Positions 1 to 5,980 of a DNA stretch of 10,116 nucleotides are shown here, one piece after another. Below the pieces are notes generated by a model. It worked only from the letters and a program-made list of their open reading frames with translations, ran no database searches and was not told where the DNA came from. Where the stretch lies: the NCBI GenBank assembly GCA_021159805.1, contig JAGHDT010000141.1, forward strand, positions 1-10,116. The letters are read 5' to 3'. The position numbers and the translations under genes are program-made. Source of the stretch: Anaerolineae bacterium (lineage in GTDB: Bacteria > Chloroflexota > Anaerolineae > B4-G1 > SLSP01). The stretch's first letter is position 1, and every line of letters begins with the position of its first letter.

Positions 1-2
1 CC

Positions 3-932
3 CTTGCAGCGCTTGGGTCCTACTGTGATGTCTCAGATCTGGCTGCGATCGCCCGCGCGAATCAGCTCTGCAATGCCTATGGCATGGACACCATCACATG
101 TGGCGCCACGATTGCCTGGGCGATGGATTGCTTCGAGCACGGTCTGATCTCTGAGGCCGACGCCGGGGGGTTCTCGCTGCGGTTTGGGGACGCGGCTGCT
201 ATGGTGGCGATGGTCGAGATGATTGGCGAGCGCCAGGGCTTGGGCAAGATCTTGGGCGAAGGTTCGGCGCGGGCGGCTGAGCTCCTCGGTGTGGGCCAGG
301 ATCTGGTGGTGGCGGTCAAGGGACGTGAGCTGCCGGCGCACATGCCGCAAGTGAAGCGTGAGATGGCGCTGCTCTACGCCGTCAATCCGGGCGGGGCGGA
401 TCACACCGTCTCGGAACACGGGACTTCGTACACGCGTTTTGCCGACGGCGTTGCCCCGCTGGATCTGTTGGATCCAGTCCCACCAACTGTGCTGGATCCC
501 GAGATGGTGCGCTATGCGGTTTATTCGCAACGGCTCATCAGCTGCGTGGATGCGGTCTGCGTGTGCAAGTTTGTCTACGGCCCCGCCTGGCAGCTTTACG
601 ATCTGGACCAATGGGTGGCTGCGCTGCGCGCAATCACGGGCTGGAATGTGAATCTGTGGGAGATGATGAAGGTTGGAGAGCGCCGCCTGAATCTGCTGCG
701 GGCCTTCAATGCGCGTGAGGGTGTGGGGGCTGAGGCCGATACACTGCCCCGGAAGCTGACGGTCCCGTTGACGGGCGGCGCCAGCGACGGTGTGGCGGTG
801 ACCGATGAGGAATTCGAGACGGCGAAAGCGCTCTACTATCAGATGGTCGGATGGGATGCGCAGGGCTATCCCACGCCGGCCAAGCTGCATGAACTGAGCA
901 TCGGCTGGGTTGCGGAGTTGATGGCCGGTTGA
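3..932 (+). CDS. Aldehyde:ferredoxin oxidoreductase, C-terminal part (5' truncated by window)
   Basis: The AOR family oxidises aldehydes to carboxylic acids in the cytoplasm, using a tungsten or molybdenum bis-pterin cofactor and a [4Fe-4S] cluster, with ferredoxin as acceptor. The frame is open from the first base of the window. It gives about 309 residues of a family that is usually near 600, so the N-terminal pterin domain and three cluster cysteines lie outside. A stretch reading NAYGMDTITCG (from position 72) matches the first pterin-binding motif (DxxGL-D type). A second motif reads DAVCVCKF (from 549); its last Cys (564-566) aligns with the fourth [4Fe-4S] ligand. The glycine usual in this second motif (DxxGLC) is Cys here. 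The protein ends normally at TGA. The gene converges on the next aldolase gene. The aldehyde substrate cannot be told. The family call is firm. Confidence 0.93.
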   Translation, partial: LAALGSYCDVSDLAAIARANQLCNAYGMDTITCGATIAWAMDCFEHGLISEADAGGFSLRFGDAAAMVAMVEMIGERQGLGKILGEGSARAAELLGVGQDLVVAVKGRELPAHMPQVKREMALLYAVNPGGADHTVSEHGTSYTRFADGVAPLDLLDPVPPTVLDPEMVRYAVYSQRLISCVDAVCVCKFVYGPAWQLYDLDQWVAALRAITGWNVNLWEMMKVGERRLNLLRAFNAREGVGAEADTLPRKLTVPLTGGASDGVAVTDEEFETAKALYYQMVGWDAQGYPTPAKLHELSIGWVAELMAG

Positions 933-978
933 CGTGATGTGTTACGCAACGGCTTTCTGTCTGGCTTGATGAGGTGAA

Positions 979-1014
979 TTGAAGAGCGCGCCCGGCCACG
1001 AGCGCGCTCTTCAA
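979..1014. terminator. Bidirectional hairpin between convergent genes
   Basis: A perfect 13-bp inverted repeat: left arm TTGAAGAGCGCGC (979-991), 10-nt loop, right arm GCGCGCTCTTCAA (1002-1014). It lies 47 nt after the oxidoreductase stop and 25 nt after the stop of the minus-strand aldolase. It is therefore placed to terminate both transcripts. There is no long T-tract on either side, only short T/A-rich ends, so termination strength is uncertain. Confidence 0.7.
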
Positions 1015-1038
1015 TATAGCTGTTCTGTGTTTCGCCGT

Positions 1039-1989
1039 CTACATCGCCGCTTTCAGCGGGCCGTGTATTGCTGTGAGCACGGCCACGAGTTTCTCGCGTT
1101 GCTCAGGCGCCATAGGGCCGACCGGACCACGCGCCGGGCCGGCGGGGATTCCGAGGATCGAGAGCGCTTCCTTCACGACCACGGGGAAGGTACCGAGACC
1201 GAAGGCCTGACGCAGCGGGACCAAGCGCTGTTGGGCGGTCAGTGCTGCGTCCAGGTTGCCCTGAATGAAGGCGTCGTAGATGGAGACAACGAGCTCCGGT
1301 GCCGCGTTGGCTGTGGCTGTGATCGACCCCTTGGCCCCGTGCAGCAGCCCTGCGTAGATCAGGGTGTCTCTGCCCAGTAGGACGATGAAGTCGTCGCCGG
1401 TGTTCTCGATGTAGGCCATGGTCTGGCTGAGATCACCGCTGGAATCCTTGATGCCGACGATGTTCGGATGCTCGGACAGCCTCGTAACCAGATTGATGGA
1501 GAGGTTCACACCGCCCGTGCGACCGGGGTTAGTGTAGAGGATCACAGGTAGCGATGTCGCATCGGCAATCGCGGTGTAGTGCCTGTAGAGTTCCTCGTCG
1601 TTGGGCGTGATGAAGAAGGGGGTCAGCACCGAGACCGCGCTTACCCCGACCCTTTCCGCGAGCCCGTTGAGGCTGATGACCTCCCGGGTGGTAGTGCCCC
1701 CGGTGCCCGCATAGACCGGTACGCGGCCATCGGCTGTCTCAACCACGACGTCCCAGATGCGCTGGCGTTCGCCGGGTGTGAGCGCCCAGAATTCTCCCTG
1801 GCTGCCGGTGGGGAAGAGACCGTGAACCCCCCCGGCGATCAGGAACTCGGTAAGTTGGCGCAGGGCGTCGATATTGAGGGTTTCATCCGCGTTGAAGGGC
1901 GTGACCATCGCTGGGATAATTCCACGGATAGATCCGTGGATGTCCAGGGCGTTCGCACCGATTGGGGCTGTGCTGGGTGGGGTCGACAT
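1039..1989 (-). CDS. DapA/NanA-superfamily (beta/alpha)8 aldolase or dehydratase, not a canonical DapA
   Basis: Class I aldolase-type enzyme, 316 residues, slightly longer than DapA (about 290) because of an N-terminal extension of some 17 residues. The family forms a Schiff base between a lysine and pyruvate or another 2-keto acid. Here that lysine is K181 in GIKDSSGD. The upstream motif LYTNPGRTGG supplies the conserved Tyr (Y152) and Arg (R157). The GTTGE loop of DapA, whose first Thr is catalytic, reads GSQGE (residues 62-66), and the DapA TPYY motif, which donates a Tyr across the dimer, reads TPFF (123-126). Two of the three proton-relay residues are therefore replaced, and lysine biosynthesis is unlikely. 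A 2-keto-3-deoxy-sugar-acid or similar aldolase role is inferred from the neighbours. The start at 1989 is chosen over an in-frame ATG at 2004 because the upstream codons contain the ribosome binding site. The gene has its own strong promoter. Confidence 0.88.
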   Translation of the reverse strand: MSTPPSTAPIGANALDIHGSIRGIIPAMVTPFNADETLNIDALRQLTEFLIAGGVHGLFPTGSQGEFWALTPGERQRIWDVVVETADGRVPVYAGTGGTTTREVISLNGLAERVGVSAVSVLTPFFITPNDEELYRHYTAIADATSLPVILYTNPGRTGGVNLSINLVTRLSEHPNIVGIKDSSGDLSQTMAYIENTGDDFIVLLGRDTLIYAGLLHGAKGSITATANAAPELVVSIYDAFIQGNLDAALTAQQRLVPLRQAFGLGTFPVVVKEALSILGIPAGPARGPVGPMAPEQREKLVAVLTAIHGPLKAAM

Positions 1990-1994
1990 AGGGA

Positions 1995-2001
1995 CTCCTT
2001 T
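1995..2001 (-). promoter_or_regulatory. Ribosome binding site fixing the aldolase start
   Basis: On the minus strand AAAGGAG stands 5 nt before the ATG at 1989-1987. The alternative ATG at 2004 would place this perfect Shine-Dalgarno inside the coding sequence (codons for MKGVP) and has no good site of its own. Confidence 0.8.
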
Positions 2002-2079
2002 CAACTGTGGCTAGGGGCAACGCACGGTGCCTGCGGGTTGTGACGCCCGCTTGGCATAGGCTGCGGATGTTATGACCTC

Positions 2080-2108
2080 ATTATACTCAATCCGCTCGCG
2101 TTGTTCAA
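2080..2108 (-). promoter_or_regulatory. Sigma70-type promoter of the minus-strand aldolase gene
   Basis: Read on the minus strand: TTGAAC (2108-2103), a 17-nt spacer, then a perfect TATAAT (2085-2080). Expected transcript start is near 2073, giving a leader of roughly 85 nt before the ATG at 1989. The leader holds a small GCGGG/CCCGC stem (2033-2050) of unknown meaning. Confidence 0.7.
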
Positions 2109-2137
2109 GATTACAGTCGCGCGCATCTCGCAGAATG

Positions 2138-2178
2138 TACACCGGCTCTGAAGTTGGGCAAGTTGCGCATCCGGTGTA
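2138..2178. promoter_or_regulatory. Inverted repeat over the plus-strand operon promoter (candidate operator)
   Basis: Perfect 8-bp arms TACACCGG (2138-2145) and CCGGTGTA (2171-2178) are separated by 25 nt, so the arms are 33 bp apart, near three helical turns. The right arm touches the proposed -10 and the left arm lies just upstream of the proposed -35. In addition GCGCATC occurs twice as a direct repeat at 2121-2127 and 2165-2171, the second copy abutting the right arm. The arrangement suits a repressor bridging two half-sites, but no regulator gene is in the window. Confidence 0.4.
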
Positions 2179-2182
2179 TGAT
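2154..2182 (+). promoter_or_regulatory. Probable promoter of the five-gene plus-strand operon
   Basis: TTGGGC (2154-2159), a 17-nt spacer, then TATGAT (2177-2182). The -10 differs from consensus at one base; the -35 keeps only its TTG. Transcription would start near 2189, just before the Shine-Dalgarno AGGGAGGT (2191-2198), leaving a very short leader. The weak -35 is compatible with regulated expression. Confidence 0.45.
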
Positions 2183-2207
2183 TTCTACCTAGGGAGGTAC
2201 GGAGTTT

Positions 2208-2987
2208 ATGCAGAACAGAGTGAAAGCGAAGTTGGCTCGTGGTGAAGCCACGGTCGGCACATGGACAATGATTGGTCATCCCGTGGTCGCCGAAATCCTG
2301 GCTCAGGCCGGATTCGACTGGGTCGTCCTGGACGTGGAGCACGGTGTGATGGATTGGCCTCGCGTGCTGCCGCAGGTTCAGGCTGTTCAGGGTCAAGGAT
2401 GTGCGGCGATCTGCCGGGTCCCAATCAACTCCCCGGAGCACTTCAAGTGGGCCCTGGACCTTGGGGTCGAGGGTGTGATGGTTCCCTGGGTGCGGACGGC
2501 CACTGATGCGAGAGAGGCTGTTGCCGCGGCCAAGTACCCGCCGGAAGGTATACGTGGCGTTGGCGTATGCCGCGCCCACGGCTACGGGGCACGCTTTCAG
2601 TCCTATGTCGAGACGGCGAACGACGAGACCCTGGTCATCCTCCAGATCGAGCACATTGATGCTGTCGACAACATTGAGGAGATCTGTGCTGTGCCGGGTA
2701 TCGACGTTGCCTTCATCGGCCCCTATGATCTGTCTGGGTCGATGGGGCTGATGGGACAGATTCACCATCCTGATGTGGAAGCCGCCGTGTCCCGCGTCTT
2801 TGAAGCGACACAAAACGCCGGCATCACTCCCGGGTTGCTGGTTGCCGAGCCGCGGCCCGGCGAAATCACCCAGCGTATCGATGCCGGTTTCCGGTTTGTC
2901 GCCGTGGGGTTGGATACGTTGATGCTCGTCCGTGGCGCGCCGGCTTTGGTGAGCCAATGGCTCGGGGAACCATTGATGGGAGGATGA
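2208..2987 (+). CDS. HpcH/HpaI-family class II (metal-dependent) pyruvate aldolase
   Basis: Cytosolic TIM-barrel aldolase of 259 residues, a normal family length. Members reversibly split 2-keto-4-hydroxy acids into pyruvate and an aldehyde, with a divalent metal. The catalytic set known from E. coli HpaI is visible at nearly identical numbers: D42 and H45 in LDVEHG, R70 in CRVP, metal ligands E148 (LQIEH) and D174 (GPYDLSGSMG). The enzyme should therefore be active. The ATG start has AGGGAGGT 9 nt upstream. It is the first gene of the operon, and the next gene begins 3 nt after its stop. Substrate is not decidable from sequence. Homologues include 2,4-dihydroxyhept-2-enedioate, 2-keto-3-deoxy-sugar-acid and 4-hydroxy-2-oxovalerate-type aldolases. 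A sugar-acid role is inferred from the neighbours. Confidence 0.93.
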   Translation: MQNRVKAKLARGEATVGTWTMIGHPVVAEILAQAGFDWVVLDVEHGVMDWPRVLPQVQAVQGQGCAAICRVPINSPEHFKWALDLGVEGVMVPWVRTATDAREAVAAAKYPPEGIRGVGVCRAHGYGARFQSYVETANDETLVILQIEHIDAVDNIEEICAVPGIDVAFIGPYDLSGSMGLMGQIHHPDVEAAVSRVFEATQNAGITPGLLVAEPRPGEITQRIDAGFRFVAVGLDTLMLVRGAPALVSQWLGEPLMGG

Positions 2988-2990
2988 GAT

Positions 2991-3446
2991 ATGGGATCGA
3001 TGTTCTTGGTCTTCATAGCGTTTATCGTGGTGTTCACCCTGACAGCGTACCTCAGTACACGCTGGGCCGGCACCTATGTGGAACGGCATATTAAGGGCCG
3101 GCTTGACGCCATAGATAGCATCGCAAACTGTCGGCAGGTTCCCGAGCCCTGGGTGGCTCCCTACAGGCTGCGGGCGGCTCGGTTGGCAAGCTCTGGCGCG
3201 TCGGAGAGTCAGCTCAGCACTCTGTCGAGTGTGACGCGCAAGCGATGTTTGACCAATATTCAGGAACTGATTCGTTTTGTTGAGGCGCGCGGGCTCTCGG
3301 ATTCGGAATCCACCAAGCAGTATATGCTGACCGCCTTGCGTGAGGAGGCGGCACGTTGGCAGGACGAGGCCGTGTGGGCCGAGTTGGTGGATCTGACTGC
3401 ACCGGCCCCGAAGCGTCCTGACGACGAGGATGCTCCGGACGCTTAG
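2991..3446 (+). CDS. Small single-TM protein of unknown function
   Basis: Not recognised. 151 residues. One hydrophobic helix covers about residues 4-21 (MFLVFIAFIVVFTLTAYL), followed by positive residues (R24, R32, K35, R37). The inside-positive pattern suggests a short outside N-terminus and a cytosolic C-terminal domain. There is no signal-peptidase-like site, so it is more likely an anchor than a secreted protein. Residues 38-135 look mainly helical and charged, and the C-terminus is an acidic, proline-containing tail (PDDEDAPDA). The ATG is preceded by GGGAGG ending 7 nt upstream and lies 3 nt after the aldolase stop, so the two are co-translated. Its place inside a run of soluble enzymes suggests a membrane anchor or scaffold for them, which is inference only. 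An alternative start at the Met at 3000 is possible but less well spaced. Confidence 0.8.
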   Translation: MGSMFLVFIAFIVVFTLTAYLSTRWAGTYVERHIKGRLDAIDSIANCRQVPEPWVAPYRLRAARLASSGASESQLSTLSSVTRKRCLTNIQELIRFVEARGLSDSESTKQYMLTALREEAARWQDEAVWAELVDLTAPAPKRPDDEDAPDA

Positions 3447-3473
3447 TGGTTGGTTGCTCCATTGAGCGATGAT

Positions 3474-3479
3474 AGGAGG
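3474..3479 (+). promoter_or_regulatory. Ribosome binding site supporting a TTG start
   Basis: AGGAGG, a consensus Shine-Dalgarno, sits 5 nt before TTG at 3485. The next in-frame ATG is at codon 36, inside the first strands of the beta-helix, so the TTG is the credible start. Confidence 0.8.
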
Positions 3480-3484
3480 ACGGC

Positions 3485-4726
3485 TTGAACGAAATCAGAC
3501 TCGATCGGTCACAGGTGAGATCAGCGGCTGCGATCCAGCAAGTGATTGATGGACTTGGGCTGCACGGGGGCCGTGTGGTACTGCCTGCCATGGAGTTGGA
3601 GCTGGACCGTGGAATCGAACTGCGCTCCAATGTTACGCTGGTGGGCCAGGGGCGTGATACGGTGTTACGCAAGGCCAAGGGTAGGGTTTATCCGCTTTCC
3701 GGTTACCATAACTACGGGATGTGCGATGTCCCCTTGATGCACACCCAGGGCCTGGTTCCCGGGATGACGGTGGCGATCCGGGATGATCAGCACGGTGGAT
3801 TCTTCGAAACGCTGGCACGGATCACCTGGGTCGAGAATACGTGGGTCGGGATCGATCGCGGTGTGCACTCTGACTACACCATCGCGCAGAACCCCGTTCT
3901 CGTCACCGCCTTCCCGCTGATCTTCGGTTTGGGCGTCAGCGATGTCGCCGTACAGGGCGTGACACTGGATGGGAACCGAGAAGCACAGCCAGCCGGCATC
4001 GGCGCGTGTCGCGGTGCGGCTCTGTATTTCATCGGTAGCCGGTCCACGACGGTGACAGACGTGACTGAGATGGGCTTTGCCGGTGAGGGGCTCGGGTTCC
4101 AGATGAGCCGTGACGTACGCATTCAAGATTGTTCATTCGCCAACAACACCGGCAACGGTTACCATCCTGGCGCAGGCAGCACAGGCGTTGTGTTTGAGAA
4201 CTGCGTTGCGGAAGGTAACGGGGCCGCCGGGTTCTTCTTCTGCGTGCGCGCCAACCATGTCTCGGTGCGCACCTGCCGCTTTGCGAACAATGCCGGCGTG
4301 GGGGTTTCCGTGGGTACGCGGGACAGCCACAATCTACTCGAGGCCTGCTCGATACAGGGGAATGGCGGGGCCGGCATCCTGTTCCGTGGGACGCAGCGTC
4401 CGGTCGAGCCGCAGTCGTGCTGGATCCGAGAGTGTCGGATCGAGGGCAACGCGCACGCCGGTGGACTCGGCCAGATCGTGGTCCTGGGTGATGCTCACGA
4501 TCTGGCGTTTGAGAGGAATGTGATATCGGGGCTGGCGGACCGGGACCTGCCTGGATTCTACGTCGCGCCGTCGTCCCAACGCCTGTGGTTGGCGAGCAAC
4601 GACATCAGAGCGTGCTCGCCTGCAATCATCGCCGATCCTGCGGCTCTGGTCTCGGAGAACCCTGTAGGTGGCTGTGGTGCTGAAGCCGTCGAAGTGGCCC
4701 ACTACCGGCATCTTGCGCCGGCGTAA
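3485..4726 (+). CDS. Right-handed parallel beta-helix (pectin-lyase-fold) protein, cytosolic, TTG start
   Basis: 413 residues. The N-terminus (about 12-60) has the cap typical of the fold: an AIQQVIDGL helix, then GGRVVLPAMELEL, RGIELRSNVTLVGQG. Residues 150-380 carry repeated coils of the form N-x-G-x-G followed by alternating hydrophobics and a Cys or Asn ladder (for example RIQDCSFANNTGNG, VRTCRFANNAGVG, ACSIQGNGGAG). The fold is used by polysaccharide lyases, galacturonan hydrolases, mannuronan epimerases and others. No family-specific catalytic motif was recognised. There is no signal peptide, so it should act in the cytoplasm on an oligomer, monomer or conjugate and not on an external polymer. 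The gene follows the membrane protein gene by 38 nt and precedes the UroD-like gene by 50 nt. A lyase, epimerase or isomerase role in sugar-acid catabolism is inference. Confidence 0.85.
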   Translation: MNEIRLDRSQVRSAAAIQQVIDGLGLHGGRVVLPAMELELDRGIELRSNVTLVGQGRDTVLRKAKGRVYPLSGYHNYGMCDVPLMHTQGLVPGMTVAIRDDQHGGFFETLARITWVENTWVGIDRGVHSDYTIAQNPVLVTAFPLIFGLGVSDVAVQGVTLDGNREAQPAGIGACRGAALYFIGSRSTTVTDVTEMGFAGEGLGFQMSRDVRIQDCSFANNTGNGYHPGAGSTGVVFENCVAEGNGAAGFFFCVRANHVSVRTCRFANNAGVGVSVGTRDSHNLLEACSIQGNGGAGILFRGTQRPVEPQSCWIRECRIEGNAHAGGLGQIVVLGDAHDLAFERNVISGLADRDLPGFYVAPSSQRLWLASNDIRACSPAIIADPAALVSENPVGGCGAEAVEVAHYRHLAPA

Positions 4727-4756
4727 CCCGGACGCGAGGGTCCCGGGGTTTCTGTT
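4725..4756 (+). terminator. Weak hairpin with T-rich tail inside the operon (possible attenuator)
   Basis: AACCCGG (4725-4731) can pair with CCGGGGTT (4743-4750) with one bulged G, followed by TTTCTGTT. It begins within the stop codon of the beta-helix gene. The stem is short and imperfect, so at most it would reduce read-through into the UroD-like gene. Confidence 0.25.
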
Positions 4757-4776
4757 GGATATCAGAGGAAACTACA

Positions 4777-5835
4777 ATGTCATTCCAGGATGGATGGGCT
4801 GCGCTTAACCTTGAGATGCCGCCACGCGTACCACATACTGAGTATTCCGTGACGGAGCATTGGGATGTCATCAAGGCGGTAACCGGGTTGGACGTCGGCG
4901 TCGATAGTTCACCAGAGCTCCAGCACCAGGGTTCTTTGGCTCTGATGAAGGCCTGGAACTTCGATTTCCGCTGGTCGACCTTGATCAGCGATGGTGACAT
5001 TGCCGAGTGCTCAACGGATATGGGCCACGCGGAGTACGCCGCCGGTGGCGTGGACCGTCGCGACACGATTCATTGCCCCTTTGAGACCCCGGAACAGGTG
5101 CTAGATTTCGATCCGTGGGAGGTCTACGGAGCGCGCGACGAGGCAACACTGATTCGCCGCTTTGAGGAGAGCTATCGGCGGCAGCGTGATGAGACCCCGG
5201 AACAGGTGACGATGACAGGCGTGTACATCACGTTGGTGTCGGGGTTGATCGCTATCTTCGGGTGGGATATGCTTCTCTTGGCGGCGGGTGTCGATCAGAA
5301 GCGCTTCGGCGAGGTGGCCAACCGGTATGCTTCGTGGATCCAGCAATACTACAATGCGCTGGGGAAAGCCGATGTACCCGTGGTTATGGTCCACGACGAC
5401 ATCGTCTGGAGCGCGGGCGCTTTCATCTCCCCGCGCTGGTACCGGTCGTACGTATTCCCGAACTATAAGAAGCTGTTCGCGCCGCTGCTGGACGCCGGGA
5501 AGAAGATCGTCTACACCTCCGACGGGGACTACACAGCCTTTGTCGACGACATCGCTGATTGCGGCGTCCACGGGTTCGTGTTTGAGCCTTTCACCGACAT
5601 GGCTTACATTGCTGAGAAATACGGCAAGACGCACGCCTTCATCGGCAATGCCGATACGCGAATCCTGCTCCGTGGAAAGCGTGGCGAGATTCGCGCCGAG
5701 GTGGAACGCTGTATGGCGATCGGCAAGGCGTGTCCCGGCTTCTTTATGGCGGTGGGAAACCATATTCCGGCCAACACGCCGGTGGATGCTGTGCTCTACT
5801 ACAACGAGGTCTACGAAGAGCTCAGCCGGCGCTAA
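4777..5835 (+). CDS. Uroporphyrinogen decarboxylase (UroD/MtaA-fold) family protein, non-canonical
   Basis: 352 residues, normal for this TIM-barrel superfamily, which includes HemE, the cobalamin- and CoM-methyltransferases MtaA/MtbA/CmuA, and many uncharacterised proteins. Recognisable blocks are VPVVMVHDDIVW (200-211), the region ISPRWYRSYVFPNYKKLF, then GKKIVYTSDGDY (241-252), GFVFEPFTDM, HAFIGNADTRILL and the C-terminal GNHIPANTPVDAV (328-340). In the zinc-dependent methyltransferases the core site is His-x-Cys with a later Cys; here the equivalent place reads T-S-D-G (247-250), so those metal ligands are missing. It is also unlikely to be a haem-pathway HemE, because it lacks the usual N-terminal arginine-rich PVWxMRQAG signature. 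Shine-Dalgarno AGAGG is 8 nt before ATG. Function is unknown; co-occurrence with a glycyl radical enzyme is the main clue. Confidence 0.88.
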   Translation: MSFQDGWAALNLEMPPRVPHTEYSVTEHWDVIKAVTGLDVGVDSSPELQHQGSLALMKAWNFDFRWSTLISDGDIAECSTDMGHAEYAAGGVDRRDTIHCPFETPEQVLDFDPWEVYGARDEATLIRRFEESYRRQRDETPEQVTMTGVYITLVSGLIAIFGWDMLLLAAGVDQKRFGEVANRYASWIQQYYNALGKADVPVVMVHDDIVWSAGAFISPRWYRSYVFPNYKKLFAPLLDAGKKIVYTSDGDYTAFVDDIADCGVHGFVFEPFTDMAYIAEKYGKTHAFIGNADTRILLRGKRGEIRAEVERCMAIGKACPGFFMAVGNHIPANTPVDAVLYYNEVYEELSRR

Positions 5836-5942
5836 TGTGCACTCTGCCAGTCGATGGTGGTCTGCCATTGACCGGTGCTCGTATCGGTTCCTTTCGCGGG
5901 GACGCAGTGGCCTGGTTCATTGATGTCGCGAGCGGGCGCTGA
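5835..5942 (+). CDS. Possible 35-residue ORF coupled to the UroD-like gene (TAATG overlap)
   Basis: The UroD-like stop TAA overlaps an ATG as TAATG, opening a 35-codon frame (starts MCTLPVDGG, ends DVASGR) that closes at TGA 5940-5942, 38 nt before the glycyl radical enzyme. The overlap would allow translational re-initiation, but no clear Shine-Dalgarno precedes it. The peptide matches no family known to me, and its third-position composition is not decisive. It may be a small protein, a gene remnant or chance. Otherwise the 145-nt gap between the two large genes shows no clear promoter. Confidence 0.22.
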   Translation: MCTLPVDGGLPLTGARIGSFRGDAVAWFIDVASGR

Positions 5943-5980
5943 GACATCGATCTGGCGAACCCATTGGGAGAAGTTGGCAT

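Noticed and set aside
33..890. 285-codon ORF on the minus strand opposite the aldehyde oxidoreductase
   Set aside because: His/Arg-rich antisense shadow of a clearly recognisable gene, with no own ribosome binding site or motif.
1990..2004. Five-codon upstream extension (MKGVP) of the DapA-like aldolase
   Set aside because: These codons contain the Shine-Dalgarno AAAGGAG that serves the ATG at 1989.
2070..3089. 339-codon ORF on the minus strand opposite the HpcH aldolase
   Set aside because: It lies antisense to a gene with an intact catalytic set, reads as His/Arg/Pro-rich low-logic protein, has no family resemblance, and would overlap the promoter region. It is a shadow of GC-biased coding.
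4777..5835. Annotation as haem-pathway HemE
   Set aside because: It lacks the N-terminal arginine signature of HemE and sits in a catabolic operon with no haem genes.
5101..5868. 255-codon ORF on the minus strand opposite the UroD-like gene
   Set aside because: Antisense shadow; no recognisable domain, while the plus-strand frame is a full-length family member.
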